From positions 1 to 61,522 of the forward strand of contig JAJYAM010000008.1 in the NCBI GenBank assembly GCA_021779535.1: a stretch of DNA of 61,522 nt, given 5' to 3'. Origin of the DNA: Pseudomonadota bacterium (GTDB lineage Bacteria > Pseudomonadota > Gammaproteobacteria > Steroidobacterales > Steroidobacteraceae). The translations under genes and the position numbers were made by a program. The notes below the pieces were generated by a model. The model was not told the DNA's origin and searched no databases. It saw only the letters and a list, made by a program, of their open reading frames with translations. Positions 1 to 14,404 of this stretch are shown one piece after another (position 1 is the first letter of the stretch; every line of letters begins with the position of its first letter).

Positions 1-433
1 GCCCGAGTTTGGCGCCGATCAGCAGCGCGCCGTTCACGAGCCGGCGCACGCTGCCGATCCGGTCGGTCGGCCAGGTCCAGCGCAGCGCGGCCGCGGCGGC
101 GCTGCGCACCGGTGGCGCCGGCGCGGGCCGCGCGACCCGCGGCGGTGGCACCCCGCGCGGCGGCACCCGCGGCGCGCGGGTCGGCGTCACCCGGCGCGAC
201 GCGAGGCCCGCCGGCGGTCGCAGCCGCAGGCGCTCGCCGACGTAGATCCGGTAGCCGGGGCCGGCGTGGTTCCACGCCGCGAGCTCGCGATAGTCCAGGC
301 GGTTGCGCCACGCGATGCTGTAGAGCGTGTCGCCCGGCTGCACGACGTAGACGCGTGGCGGGCGTACCGGCGCGCTCGCGCACCCGGCGAGCAGCGCGAG
401 GGTGGCGAGCGCGGCGACGAGGGAGCGGCGCAC
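1..433 (-). CDS. nlpD: NlpD-like LysM/M23 lipoprotein (3' part outside window)
   Basis: Read on the minus strand from a GTG at 433; the gene runs off the left edge, so only about 144 N-terminal residues are visible. Residues 1-18 form a lipoprotein signal ending in the lipobox LLAGC (acylated Cys18). A LysM peptidoglycan-binding domain follows at about 28-72 (VVQPGDTLYSIA ... GERLRL), then a Pro/Arg/Ala-rich linker. The visible sequence ends as the WTWPTD segment starts, which in this family opens the M23 (LytM) domain. NlpD homologues are outer-membrane lipoproteins that activate the AmiC amidase during cell separation, usually with a degenerate M23 active site; whether it is degenerate here cannot be seen. 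The position downstream of surE-pcm matches surE-pcm-nlpD(-rpoS) in other gammaproteobacteria. It starts 9 nt after the pcm stop. Confidence 0.85.
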   Translation of the reverse strand, partial: MRRSLVAALATLALLAGCASAPVRPPRVYVVQPGDTLYSIAWRNRLDYRELAAWNHAGPGYRIYVGERLRLRPPAGLASRRVTPTRAPRVPPRGVPPPRVARPAPAPPVRSAAAAALRWTWPTDRIGSVRRLVNGALLIGAKLG

Positions 434-442
434 GCGCGGACG

Positions 443-1108
443 CTATCGCTGCAGCCCCGACAGCAAGGGCACGAAGCTCACCGGCCCGAGCGATTCGCGT
501 TCGATCCGCGTCTCGGTGCGGGTGTGGCGCACCAGCGTCTGTCGTCCTTCGGCGCCGACCGGTGCGACCAGCCGGCCGCCGACCGCCAGCTGGTCGAACA
601 GCGTGGCCGGGACCGCGCGGGGCGCGGCGGTCAGCAGGATCGCGTCGAACGGCGCGCGCGCCCGCCAGCCGGCGCTGCCGTCCTCGAGGCGGAAACGCAC
701 GTTGCGGATCTTGAGCTCCCGCAAGCTGCGGCGCGCGCGGCCGAGCAGCGGCTCGATCCGCTCGATCGTGTACAGCTCGGCGGTGAACGTCGCGAGGATC
801 GCGGTCTGGTAGCCGCAGCCGGTGCCGATCTCGAGCACCCGCCGCAGCGGGCCGCCCGCGAGCAGCGCCTCGGTCATCCGCGCGACGATGTACGGCTGCG
901 AGATCGTCTGCCCGAAGCCGATCGGCAACGCGGTGTCCTCGTACGCACGGCTCGCGAGCGCTTCGTCGACGAACAGGTGCCGCGGCACGGCGCGGATCCG
1001 GTCGAGCACCCCCCGATCGCGGATTCCCTGGTCCTCGAGCCGCTGCACGAGCCGTTCGCGCGTACGCGCCGAGGTCATCCCGATCCCGGTGAGGCGCTGC
1101 TCCTCCAT
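443..1108 (-). CDS. pcm: Protein-L-isoaspartate O-methyltransferase
   Basis: 221 residues. The enzyme methylates L-isoaspartyl residues in aged proteins using S-adenosylmethionine, starting their repair in the cytosol. The SAM-binding motif I is clear at about residues 90-105 ([16 protein letters not shown]), preceded by the family segment [18 protein letters not shown], which forms the substrate side of the pocket. The length fits PIMT (about 208-220). ATG start at 1108, 4 bp after the surE stop, so the two are almost certainly cotranscribed and perhaps translationally coupled. The surE-pcm pairing is conserved and links two stationary-phase damage functions. Confidence 0.96.
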   Translation of the reverse strand: MEEQRLTGIGMTSARTRERLVQRLEDQGIRDRGVLDRIRAVPRHLFVDEALASRAYEDTALPIGFGQTISQPYIVARMTEALLAGGPLRRVLEIGTGCGYQTAILATFTAELYTIERIEPLLGRARRSLRELKIRNVRFRLEDGSAGWRARAPFDAILLTAAPRAVPATLFDQLAVGGRLVAPVGAEGRQTLVRHTRTETRIERESLGPVSFVPLLSGLQR

Positions 1109-1112
1109 CGGC

Positions 1113-1865
1113 CTACTCGGCGCTCAACCAGTCCGCGGTGTCGGCGAGCGCCGCGTGCCGGGTCAAGTCGATCTGCAGCGGCGTGACCGACGCGTAGCCT
1201 TGCGCGACCGCGTCGAAGTCGGTGCCGGGACCCGCGTCCTGGCCCGCGCCCGCGCCGCCGACCCAGTAGACCTCGCGGCCGCGCGGATCGCGCGTCCGCA
1301 CGCTCGGTTCGCTGCGATGACGGTTGCCGAGGCGCGTGACGCGCAGTCCCCGCAGCTCCCCGTCCGGCCGGTCGGGCACGTTCACGTTGAGGATCACCGA
1401 GCTCGACAGCGGCCGCTTCACGAGCCGGTCGACCAGGCTCGCGGCGATCCCGGCCGCCGCGCGATAGTTGCGCGGGCTGCCGGGTTCGACGCACAGCGAC
1501 ACCGCGATCGCCGACAGGCCGAGGAAGCGGCCCTCCATCGCCGCGGCGACGGTACCGGAATAGAGCACGTCGTCGCCGAGGTTCGCCCCCTCGTTCACGC
1601 CCGAGACCACGATGTCGTGCTCGAACGGGAACAGCCCGGAAATCGCCAGGTGCACGCAATCGGTCGGGGTCCCATTGACGTAATAGGTGTCGGCGCCGTG
1701 CCGCCACACGCGCAGCGGCACGTCCAGCGTGAGCGAGTTGCTCGCGCCGCTGCGATTACGGTCGGGCGCAACGACCGTGACCGATCCCAGCGGAGCGATC
1801 GCGGCGCGCAGCGCCGCGAGGCCGTCGGCGCGATAACCATCGTCGTTCGAAAGCAGTATTTTCAC
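1113..1865 (-). CDS. surE: 5'/3'-nucleotidase SurE
   Basis: 250 residues, GTG start at 1865. SurE is a metal-dependent survival-protein phosphatase acting on nucleoside 5'- and 3'-monophosphates. The N-terminal metal motif [15 protein letters not shown] carries the paired Asp residues; further signatures are [29 protein letters not shown] and the AAMEG turn. The length equals that of E. coli SurE (253). A -10-like TATAGT lies on the minus strand at 1915-1910, which would give a leader of roughly 38 nt and would make surE the first gene of the surE-pcm-nlpD unit. In E. coli truD lies just upstream; here that place is taken by the divergent smr gene. Confidence 0.96.
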   Translation of the reverse strand: MKILLSNDDGYRADGLAALRAAIAPLGSVTVVAPDRNRSGASNSLTLDVPLRVWRHGADTYYVNGTPTDCVHLAISGLFPFEHDIVVSGVNEGANLGDDVLYSGTVAAAMEGRFLGLSAIAVSLCVEPGSPRNYRAAAGIAASLVDRLVKRPLSSSVILNVNVPDRPDGELRGLRVTRLGNRHRSEPSVRTRDPRGREVYWVGGAGAGQDAGPGTDFDAVAQGYASVTPLQIDLTRHAALADTADWLSAE

Positions 1866-1909
1866 CGATGATTCAGGCAGCGCCAGCGGGTGGCGGTCCG
1901 CGCGGTCGA

Positions 1910-1917
1910 ACTATACT
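1910..1917. promoter_or_regulatory. Overlapping divergent -10 elements of surE and smr
   Basis: The short AT-rich island in the surE/smr gap reads as TATACT on the plus strand (1912-1917) and as TATAGT on the minus strand (1915-1910), so a -10 hexamer is available in both directions at almost the same place. Start codons lie 38 nt (smr ATG 1956) and 44 nt (surE GTG 1865) away. No convincing -35 is seen on either side. Assigned by position and composition only. Confidence 0.45.
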
Positions 1918-1955
1918 GTAAGCTCCCCGCGGCCGATAGCCGAACGGATGCGCCG

Positions 1956-2495
1956 ATGGCCCACGAAGAGCACGACGACGCCGCAATCTTCCGCGCAGCG
2001 ATGCGCGACGTGCGCCCGCTCGAGGCGAGCGTCGACGCCCGCCTCGAGCTCGATCGGCCGAAACCGCCGCGCAAGCGCGCGCGACACCGTCGCGAGCCCG
2101 ATCCGCCGACCGCGGGCGAACGGGTGCCGCCGCCGACGGCCGACGTCGCGAGCCCGCCGGAGCGCCTCGCGTTCCGCCACGCCGGGGTGCGCGACGGCGA
2201 GATGCGGCGGCTGCGGCGCGCGACCGGCGCGATCGAGGACGAGATCGACCTGCATGGCCTCACCCGGGCGCATGCGTACCGGCTGCTGTGCGGGTTCCTC
2301 GAGGACAGCCGGGCGCGTGGCCTGCGCCGCGTGCGCGTGATCCACGGCAAGGGGCTGCGCTCGGGCGCGCGCGGAGCGGTGCTGAAGGCCGCGGTCGATG
2401 CGTGGCTGCGCGAGCGGCCGGAGGTGCTCGCGTTTTCCTCCGCGCGGCCCGCCGACGGCGGCGGCGGCGCGCTCTACGTGCTGCTGCGGGCCTGA
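1956..2495 (+). CDS. Smr-domain endonuclease/DNA-binding protein (SmrA/SmrB type)
   Basis: 179 residues from ATG 1956. A longer reading from GTG 1890 is possible but would place its start upstream of the apparent -10 (1912-1917), so the ATG is preferred. The N-terminal half is charged and Arg/Pro-rich (residues 30-70) and probably disordered. The Smr domain fills about 94-179 with the signatures EIDLHG (DLHG at 98-101), VIHGKG (HGKG at 130-133) and the GGGGALYVLL end. Stand-alone Smr proteins of this layout include E. coli SmrB, which cleaves mRNA at collided ribosomes, and SmrA; sequence alone does not decide which. The gene is monocistronic, divergent from surE, and its last 22 bp overlap the 3' end of ispDF convergently. 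Confidence 0.88.
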   Translation: MAHEEHDDAAIFRAAMRDVRPLEASVDARLELDRPKPPRKRARHRREPDPPTAGERVPPPTADVASPPERLAFRHAGVRDGEMRRLRRATGAIEDEIDLHGLTRAHAYRLLCGFLEDSRARGLRRVRVIHGKGLRSGARGAVLKAAVDAWLRERPEVLAFSSARPADGGGGALYVLLRA

Positions 2496-3733
2496 GCGCC
2501 GGCGCGGGTCGCTGAATCCAGCAGCACGCTCGCGAACGCGGCCAGCCCCTCGCCGCGGCCGATGAACCCGAGCCGTTCGGTCGTCGTCGCCTTCACGTTG
2601 ATCGCATCCGGCGGGGCACCGAGATCGGCCGCGAGCCGCTCGGCCATCGTCGCGCGGTGCTTCGCGATCCGCGGCGCTTCGGCGAGCACGGTCACGTCGG
2701 CGTTCACGAGTCCGAAGCCGGCCGCGCGCATCCGCGCGGCGACCGCGCGCAGGAACGCGCGGCTGTCGGCGCCGCGGTAGCGCGGATCGGTGTCCGGGAA
2801 ATGCTGGCCGATGTCGCCCGCCGCGAGCGCGCCGAGGATCGCGTCGCACAGCGCGTGGATGACCACGTCGCCGTCGGAGTGCGCGACCACCCCGCGCTCG
2901 TACTCGATCCGCACGCCGCCGAGCGTCACGTGATCGCCGTCGCCGAAACGGTGCACGTCGAACCCCTGACCGACTCGCATGTGCTTCGCCTCCGCATGAG
3001 CGAGAATCCGCGCGGCGGTGTCGAGGTCCTCCGCGCGCGTGACCTTGATGTTGAACGGCGAGCCCGGCACGAGCGCCGGTGCGACGCCGGCGCGCTCCAT
3101 CGCCTGCGCCTCGTCGGTGACCACGACGCCCGCGGCCGCCGCGTCCGCGAGCGCATCGCGCAGCCGCCGGTACGGGAACACCTGCGGCGTGAGCGCGCGC
3201 CACAACCCGGTGCGATCGACGGTCTCGACCGCGCCGCCCGGGGACTGCCGCTTCACCGTGTCGACGAGCGCGCTCGCGAGCACCGCGCCGGTGGCGCCGC
3301 GCTCGAGCGCATCGAGCAGCGCGTCGACCTCGGCCGTACTCAAGCAGGGCCGCGCCGCATCGTGCACCAGCACCCAGTCCTCGTCGGCCGCGAGACCCTG
3401 CAGGCTCGCCAGGCCGTTCGCGACCGAGGCCTGCCGGGTCGGCCCGCCGACCGCGCGCCGCAGCCGCTCGCGGTCGGCGCGCGCACGGCCTTCGGCCGCA
3501 GCAGCGATCCGGTCCTCGATCCCCTGCCACCACCGGTCGTCCGCCGCGACGACGACGACCGTCGCGCTCACCCGCGGGTTCGCGAGGAGCGGCGCGATCG
3601 ACCATTCGATCACGGTGCGACCGGCGAGCGGCGCGTACTGCTTCGGGGTGGCCGCGCCGGGCGCGAAGCGCTCGCCGCGTCCCGCGGCGGGCACGATCGC
3701 GAACACTCGCGGCGCGCGCTCGGCGCGGATCAT
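2474..3733 (-). CDS. ispDF: Bifunctional IspD-IspF (MEP cytidylyltransferase / MECDP synthase)
   Basis: 419 residues in one uninterrupted frame. Residues 1-245 are IspD (2-C-methyl-D-erythritol 4-phosphate cytidylyltransferase): the CTP-binding start AIVPAAGRGERF, TPKQY, and VLVHDAARPCL are intact. Residues 252-419 are IspF: metal residues in GFDVHRF and AHSDGDVVIHAL, then GDIGQHFPDTDP, and ATTTERLGFIGRGEG at the C-terminus. The two act at steps 3 and 5 of the non-mevalonate isoprenoid pathway; dxr in this window is step 2. In most gammaproteobacteria they are separate adjacent genes, while fusions are common in alphaproteobacteria and Campylobacter. Met252 sits exactly at the IspF start, so internal initiation cannot be excluded. 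It overlaps ftsB by 4 bp (ATGA). Confidence 0.93.
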   Translation of the reverse strand: MIRAERAPRVFAIVPAAGRGERFAPGAATPKQYAPLAGRTVIEWSIAPLLANPRVSATVVVVAADDRWWQGIEDRIAAAAEGRARADRERLRRAVGGPTRQASVANGLASLQGLAADEDWVLVHDAARPCLSTAEVDALLDALERGATGAVLASALVDTVKRQSPGGAVETVDRTGLWRALTPQVFPYRRLRDALADAAAAGVVVTDEAQAMERAGVAPALVPGSPFNIKVTRAEDLDTAARILAHAEAKHMRVGQGFDVHRFGDGDHVTLGGVRIEYERGVVAHSDGDVVIHALCDAILGALAAGDIGQHFPDTDPRYRGADSRAFLRAVAARMRAAGFGLVNADVTVLAEAPRIAKHRATMAERLAADLGAPPDAINVKATTTERLGFIGRGEGLAAFASVLLDSATRAGAQARSST

Positions 3734-4050
3734 TCGTTGCGCGCGGTCAACGGGCCGGTCGACCGGCCGCCGGGGGTGTTCGCGGGCACGAGCTCGTAGA
3801 AGGTCTCGTTCGCACCGATCATCCCGAGTTCGCTGCGCGCGCGCTCCTCGAGCGCCCCGGTGCCGACCTTCAAGTCGCGCACCTCGGCCGCGAGCCGGTC
3901 ATTGCGCTGCTGCTGAGCATCGTTCGCGGAAGTTTGCGCGGTGATTTCGGACTGTAGACGCACGACTTCACGCACACCCTGATCGGAGAACCACAAACGG
4001 TACTGCAACAGCACCAATGCCAGGCCGAGAATTGCGGCAAAAACCCTCAT
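3730..4050 (-). CDS. ftsB: Cell division protein FtsB
   Basis: 106 residues: a single transmembrane helix at about 4-20 (FAAILGLALVLLQYRLWF), then a heptad-like coiled coil (about 28-68), then the conserved membrane-distal part ERARSELGMIGANETFYELV. FtsB bridges FtsL and FtsQ in the divisome. The place between eno and ispD is standard in gammaproteobacteria, and E. coli FtsB is 103 residues. The 25-bp gap to eno is AT-rich and holds a minus-strand TAACCT at 4065-4060, 9 nt before the ATG, so ftsB may also have its own short-leader promoter. Confidence 0.95.
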   Translation of the reverse strand: MRVFAAILGLALVLLQYRLWFSDQGVREVVRLQSEITAQTSANDAQQQRNDRLAAEVRDLKVGTGALEERARSELGMIGANETFYELVPANTPGGRSTGPLTARNE

Positions 4051-4075
4051 AGGGACATGAGGTTAGCATAATTAG

Positions 4076-9312
<5,237 letters not shown>

Positions 9313-9333
9313 GTTCGGCTCCGTGACGGCCGT

Positions 9334-10293
9334 TCAGGCCGCGCGGAACGCGCCGAACGAGCGCCAGCGCGCCTGGCGGGCGTCGAGCAACTGCGGCACC
9401 GGCATGGCCTTGAGCTCCGCCAGGTGGCGCACGATGCTCGCCTTCAAGGTCTCGGCCATCGCCTGGGGCCCGCGGTGCGCGCCGCCGAAGGGCTCCTTCA
9501 GCACCTCGTCGACGAGGCCCAGCTTCTTCAGCCGTTCCGCGGTCCCGCCCATCGCGTCCGCCGCGATCTCGCGCTTCTCGGTGCTCTTCCACAGGATCGA
9601 CGCGCAACTCTCCGGCGAGATCACCGAATACACCGCGTACTGCAGCATCACGAGCCGGTCGCACACGCCGATCGCGAGCGCGCCGCCCGAGCCGCCCTCG
9701 CCGATCACGACCGACAGCACCGGCGTCGCGAGCGCGGACATCTCGAACAGGTTCCGCGCGATCGCCTCGCTCTGGCCGCGCTCCTCGGAGCCGATCCCCG
9801 GGTACGCGCCCGGCGTATCGATCAGCGTCACGATCGGCAGGCGGAAGCGCTCCGCGAGCAACATCAGCCGCAGCGCCTTGCGATAGCCCTCCGGCTTCGG
9901 CATCCCGTAGTTGCGCCGGACCCGCTCCTTGGTGTCGCGGCCCTTTTGCTCGCCGATCAGCACCACCGGGGTCCCCTCGATGCGCGCGAGGCCGCCGACG
10001 ATCGCGAGGTCGTCGCCGTACATCCGGTCGCCGTGCAGCTCCTGCCAGTCGGTGCAGATCATCGACACGTAGTCCAGCGTGTACGGCCGCTGCGGATGGC
10101 GCGCGAGCTGGGTGATCTGCCACGGGGTCAGGTTCTCGAAGATGTTCGTGGTCATCGCCCGGCTCTTCGCCTGGAGCCGCTTGATCTCCTCCGAGATGTT
10201 CACGTTCGAGTCCGCGCCGAGGAACTTCAGTTCCTCGATCTTCGCCTCGAGCTCGGCGATCGGTTGCTCGAATTCCAAGAAATTCATTGCCAT
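9334..10293 (-). CDS. accA: Acetyl-CoA carboxylase carboxyltransferase subunit alpha
   Basis: 319 residues, the same length as E. coli AccA. With AccD it moves CO2 from carboxybiotin to acetyl-CoA, the committed step of fatty acid synthesis. The N-terminus [20 protein letters not shown] aligns directly with E. coli MSLNFLDFEQ, which supports ATG 10293; a second ATG at 10287 would give an exact ATGA overlap with dnaE and is the alternative. Carboxyltransferase signatures [17 protein letters not shown] and [11 protein letters not shown] are present. AccD was not seen in this window. Confidence 0.97.
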   Translation of the reverse strand: MAMNFLEFEQPIAELEAKIEELKFLGADSNVNISEEIKRLQAKSRAMTTNIFENLTPWQITQLARHPQRPYTLDYVSMICTDWQELHGDRMYGDDLAIVGGLARIEGTPVVLIGEQKGRDTKERVRRNYGMPKPEGYRKALRLMLLAERFRLPIVTLIDTPGAYPGIGSEERGQSEAIARNLFEMSALATPVLSVVIGEGGSGGALAIGVCDRLVMLQYAVYSVISPESCASILWKSTEKREIAADAMGGTAERLKKLGLVDEVLKEPFGGAHRGPQAMAETLKASIVRHLAELKAMPVPQLLDARQARWRSFGAFRAA

Positions 10294-13200
10294 GTAGAAG
10301 TTTCCTCATCCCGGATTTCAGTCTTGGAGCCGTAGGTCAACGCCCATCCATCCCGTCCGACGAGGGCGGTCAATCGATCCAGCAACTCGCGTGAGGGCCG
10401 CACCGCGCACGCGTCCGGCAGCAACACCCGGCCCGAGTAGCCACCGCGCTGGATCGCGAGCCCGACCGTGCAGCGGCCCGGGCGGAACGGCGCGAGGAGC
10501 GTGTCGAACCGCTCGAGGCCGCCCGGCCCGTCGAACTCGGCCGGCCAGCGCAGCCAGAGCTTGCGCGCGTGGCGCTCGCGCGCGCGGTCGATGTCGGTGA
10601 GCGAGCGCGCCTGCACGCGCCACGCCTCGATGAAGTCGTCGTAGCGCAGCGTCCCCTCGACGATCAGGATCGCGTCCTTCACGATCACGTCGCGGTGCTG
10701 CTGATAGACCTCCTCGAACAGGCTCACTTCCAGCCGGCCGGTGCGGTCGTCGAGGGTCAGCGTGACCCGATTGGCGCGCCGGCGGATGTCGAGCACGAGC
10801 CCGGCGACCGTGACCGGCTTCGCCGAGCCCCACGGGCGCCCGCCGTCCGCGGCGACGGGCTTCGGGCCGCCCACGTCGGCGAGTCGGGCGGCGACGAGAA
10901 ACTTGAGGTCCGGCTCGTACGCGCCGATCGGGTGACCGGTCAGGAACAGCCCGAGCGTCTCGCGCTCGCCGGTGAGGCGCACCGCCTCGCTCCACTCGGG
11001 CAGCGTCGCGTCCTCGGCCGCGGCGAGTCCGAACAGGTCGACCTGTCCGGTCGACTGCGCGCGCGAATTCTGCTCGCCGAGGTGCACGGACTTGTCGAGC
11101 TGCGCGGCGAGCGTCGCACGGTTGGGCCCGAGCGCGTCGAGACACCCGGAGCGGATCAAGGCCTCGAGCACGCGCCGGTTCACGCGCTGCAGGTCGATGC
11201 GCCGGCACAAGTCCGGCAGGTCCCGGTACGGCCCGCCGCGCTCGCGCTCCTGGACGATCGCCTCGACCGCGGACGCGCCGGCGCCCTTGACCGCGCCGAG
11301 GCCGTAGCGAATGCTCGCCGGACCGGCGACCGTGAACTTGTACACCGATTGGTTCACGTCCGGCGGCAGCACGTCGAGCGCGAGGCTCGCGCACTCGTCG
11401 ATCAGCGTGACGATCTTGTCGGTCCGGTCCATGTCGGCCGACAGCACCGCCGCCATGAACGCGGCCGGGTAATGCGCCTTCAGCCACGCGGTCTGGACCG
11501 AGAGCAGCGCGTACGCCGCCGAGTGCGACTTGTTGAATCCGTACCCGGCGAACTTCTCCATCAGGTCGAAGATGTGCGCCGCCTGCGCCTCCGGGACGCC
11601 GCGCGCGACCGCGCCGCTCACGAACACCGAGCGCTGCTTCGCCATCTCCTCGAGCTTCTTCTTGCCCATCGCCCGGCGCAGCAGGTCCGCGCCGCCGAGC
11701 GTGTAGCCGGCCAGGGTCTGCGCGATCTGCATCACCTGTTCCTGGTACAGGATCACCCCGTAGGTCGACGCGAGCGCGGGCTCGAGGTCGGGGTGCAGGT
11801 AATCGATCGTCGCGCCGGACTTGTCGTGCTTGCGCGCGATGAAGTCGTCGACCATCCCGGACTGCAGCGGCCCCGGGCGGAACAGCGCGACCAGCGCGAC
11901 GATGTCGTCGAAGCAGTCCGGCTGCAGCCGCCGGATCAGGTCCTTCATCCCGCGCGACTCGAGCTGGAATATCGCGGTCGTGCGGCAGCTCTTCAGCAGC
12001 TGATAGGTCGCCGGATCGTCCATCGGGAGCAGCGCGACGTCGATCGGCGGCTCGCCGGCGCTGGCGCGCGCGCCGTTCACGTCGCGCACCGCCCAGTCGA
12101 TGATCGTCAGGGTCCGCAGCCCGAGGAAGTCGAACTTCACCAGGCCCGCCGCCTCGACGTCGTCCTTGTCGAACTGCGTGACCGGCGCCGCGCCGCCCTC
12201 TTCGCAGTACAGCGGCGTGAAGTCGGTCAGCACCGACGGGGCGATCACGACGCCGCCCGCGTGGGTGCCGGCGTTGCGCACCAGGCCCTCGAGCGTGCGC
12301 GCGAGGTCGATCAGCTCGCGCACCTCGCCGTCGCCGGCATAAAGGCGCGCGAGCTCCTCTTCCTGCTCGAGCGCCTTGTCGAGCGTGATCCCGATCTCGA
12401 ACGGGATCAGCTTCGCGATCCTGTCGACGTAACCGTAGTTGTGTCCGAGCACGCGGCCGACGTCGCGCACCACCGCCTTCGCCGCGAGCGTGCCGTAGGT
12501 GATGATCTGCGAGACCCGGTCGCGCCCGTACTTCTGCGCGACGTAGTCGATCACCCGGTCGCGGCCCTCCATGCAGAAGTCGACGTCGAAGTCCGGCATC
12601 GACACGCGCTCGGGGTTCAAGAAGCGCTCGAACAGCAGGTCGTGCCCGATCGGGTCGAGGTCGGTGATCCCGAGCGCGTACGCGACCAGCGAGCCCGCGC
12701 CGGAGCCGCGCCCGGGACCCACCGGGACGCCGTGGCCGCGCGCCCAGCGGATGAAGTCGGCGACGATCAAGAAGTAGCCGGCGAAGCCCATCTGGCAGAT
12801 CACGTCGAGCTCGAGCGCGAGCCGCCGGTCGTACGCGGCCGGGTCGCGCGCGGGCGCGGCGGCCGCAACGGCCGCCCCGATCGCACTCGCGACCGCGGGC
12901 GCGGCGAGCCGCTCGCCGAGGCCGCGCGCGGCCTCGGCTCGCAGGAACTCCTCGGTCGTCTGGCCCGCCGGCACGGGGTACGCGGGCAGCATCGGCGTGC
13001 CGAGCTTGATCTCGAGCGAACAGCGCTTCGCGACCTCGACGGTGTTCTCGAGGAGCTCGGGCACGTCCGCGAACAGCACCGCCATCTCGGCCGGCGTCTT
13101 CAGGTACTGCTCCTCGGTGTAGCGGCGCGGCCGCCCCGGATCCCCGAGCTGCGCGCCGTCGTGGATGCACACCCGCGCCTCGTGCGCCTCGAAGTCCGCG

Positions 13201-13817
13201 CGCGCGAGGAAGCGCACGTCGTTGGTCGCGACCACCGGCACGCCGCGGTCGGCGGCGAGGTCGATGATCGCATCCGAGACCGCGCGCTCGCCGGTGCGGC
13301 GGGTGCGCTGCGCCTCGAGATAGAACCGGTCGCCGCAGCGGTCGAGCCACGCGTCGAGCGCGCGGCGCGCCTCGTCCTCCCGGCCGCGCGCGAGCGCGAG
13401 CCCGACGTCGCCCTGCATGCCCCCGCCGAGCACGATCAGGCCGCCGAGCCGTTCGGCGTCGAGCCAGTCGCGTTCGAGCATCGCGAGCGCGCCGCGCCGG
13501 CCCTCGAGGTAGGAGCGGGTCACGAGCTCGGTCAGGTGCCGGTAGCCCTCGCGGCTCTGGCACAGCAGCGTGACTCGCGACGGCGCGGCGCGCTCGCCGG
13601 GCTCGCGGATCCACGCGTCGACGCCGATCAGCGGTTTCACGCCGGCGCGCTGCGCTTCCTTGTAGAACTTCACCATCGCGAACAGGTTGCTCTGGTCGGT
13701 CAGCGCGACCGCGGGCATCCCCGCCGCGGCGACCGCGGCCATCAGCTCCGGTACGCGGACGATCCCGTCGACCAGCGAGTACTCGGTGTGCACCCGCAAA
13801 TGCACGAAGCGGCTCAT
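10284..13817 (-). CDS. dnaE: DNA polymerase III subunit alpha
   Basis: 1177 residues (E. coli 1160), the replicative polymerase. The N-terminal PHP domain begins [18 protein letters not shown]. The polymerase core has the clamp-like [20 protein letters not shown] and the catalytic acidic motif MPDFDVDF; a helix-hairpin-helix and an OB-fold domain lie toward the C-terminus, the OB region near residues 990-1080. ATG 13817 overlaps the rnhB stop (ATGA) and gives the family N-terminus. The stop lies 10 bp inside accA. The rnhB-dnaE-accA order matches E. coli. Confidence 0.98.
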   Translation of the reverse strand: MSRFVHLRVHTEYSLVDGIVRVPELMAAVAAAGMPAVALTDQSNLFAMVKFYKEAQRAGVKPLIGVDAWIREPGERAAPSRVTLLCQSREGYRHLTELVTRSYLEGRRGALAMLERDWLDAERLGGLIVLGGGMQGDVGLALARGREDEARRALDAWLDRCGDRFYLEAQRTRRTGERAVSDAIIDLAADRGVPVVATNDVRFLARADFEAHEARVCIHDGAQLGDPGRPRRYTEEQYLKTPAEMAVLFADVPELLENTVEVAKRCSLEIKLGTPMLPAYPVPAGQTTEEFLRAEAARGLGERLAAPAVASAIGAAVAAAAPARDPAAYDRRLALELDVICQMGFAGYFLIVADFIRWARGHGVPVGPGRGSGAGSLVAYALGITDLDPIGHDLLFERFLNPERVSMPDFDVDFCMEGRDRVIDYVAQKYGRDRVSQIITYGTLAAKAVVRDVGRVLGHNYGYVDRIAKLIPFEIGITLDKALEQEEELARLYAGDGEVRELIDLARTLEGLVRNAGTHAGGVVIAPSVLTDFTPLYCEEGGAAPVTQFDKDDVEAAGLVKFDFLGLRTLTIIDWAVRDVNGARASAGEPPIDVALLPMDDPATYQLLKSCRTTAIFQLESRGMKDLIRRLQPDCFDDIVALVALFRPGPLQSGMVDDFIARKHDKSGATIDYLHPDLEPALASTYGVILYQEQVMQIAQTLAGYTLGGADLLRRAMGKKKLEEMAKQRSVFVSGAVARGVPEAQAAHIFDLMEKFAGYGFNKSHSAAYALLSVQTAWLKAHYPAAFMAAVLSADMDRTDKIVTLIDECASLALDVLPPDVNQSVYKFTVAGPASIRYGLGAVKGAGASAVEAIVQERERGGPYRDLPDLCRRIDLQRVNRRVLEALIRSGCLDALGPNRATLAAQLDKSVHLGEQNSRAQSTGQVDLFGLAAAEDATLPEWSEAVRLTGERETLGLFLTGHPIGAYEPDLKFLVAARLADVGGPKPVAADGGRPWGSAKPVTVAGLVLDIRRRANRVTLTLDDRTGRLEVSLFEEVYQQHRDVIVKDAILIVEGTLRYDDFIEAWRVQARSLTDIDRARERHARKLWLRWPAEFDGPGGLERFDTLLAPFRPGRCTVGLAIQRGGYSGRVLLPDACAVRPSRELLDRLTALVGRDGWALTYGSKTEIRDEETSTWQ

Positions 13818-14404
13818 CGCGCGAGCTCCGCGGCGCGCGCGACCGGCGCGAACGAGCGACGGTGCAAGGGGCAAGGGCCGTGGCGCTCGAGCGCCTCGCG
13901 GTGCGCCGCGGTCGGATAGCCCTTGTGCTGCGCGAAGCCGTACGCCGGATACCACGCGTCGGCGCGCTCCATGTACGCGTCGCGCGCGGTCTTCGCGAGG
14001 ATCGAGGCCGCGCCGATCGCCCGCTCGGTCGCGTCGCCGCGAACGATCGCGACCGCCTCGATCGGACCGCCGAGGCCGCCGAGCGCGGGCAGCCGATCGC
14101 CGTCGACGAGCAGCCGCCGCGGCGGCACCGCGAGCGCGAGCACCGCGCGGCGCATCGCCAGATGGGTCGCCTGGAGGATGTCGAGCGCGTCGATCTCGGC
14201 GGGGTCCGCCCAGCCGATCCCGTAGCACAGCGCGCCGCGGCGGATCGCGGCGGCGAGGCGCCGCCGCTCGGGCCCGGCGAGCGTCTTCGAATCGGCGATC
14301 CCGCGCGGCCCGCGCCCGCGCGGCAGGATCACCGCCGCGGCGACGACCGGCCCCGCGAGCGGCCCGCGGCCCGCTTCGTCGATCCCGGCGACGAGATCGC
14401 TCAT
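13814..14404 (-). CDS. rnhB: Ribonuclease HII
   Basis: 196 residues. RNase HII removes ribonucleotides misincorporated in DNA and RNA of RNA-DNA hybrids. The N-terminal signature AGIDEAGRGPLAGPV has the Asp-Glu metal pair; other catalytic acidic positions are in LLVDGDRLPAL and AASILAKTARDAYM. ATG 14404 overlaps the lpxB stop by 4 bp. The length is that of E. coli RnhB (198). Confidence 0.97.
   Translation of the reverse strand: MSDLVAGIDEAGRGPLAGPVVAAAVILPRGRGPRGIADSKTLAGPERRRLAAAIRRGALCYGIGWADPAEIDALDILQATHLAMRRAVLALAVPPRRLLVDGDRLPALGGLGGPIEAVAIVRGDATERAIGAASILAKTARDAYMERADAWYPAYGFAQHKGYPTAAHREALERHGPCPLHRRSFAPVARAAELAR

Noticed and set aside
1890..1955. Longer Smr protein from GTG 1890
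   Set aside because: Start would lie upstream of the likely -10 at 1912-1917 and the extra residues look non-conserved.
10569..13919. Open frame of 1116 codons on the plus strand, antisense to dnaE
   Set aside because: Same composition artefact; dnaE is unmistakable on the other strand.
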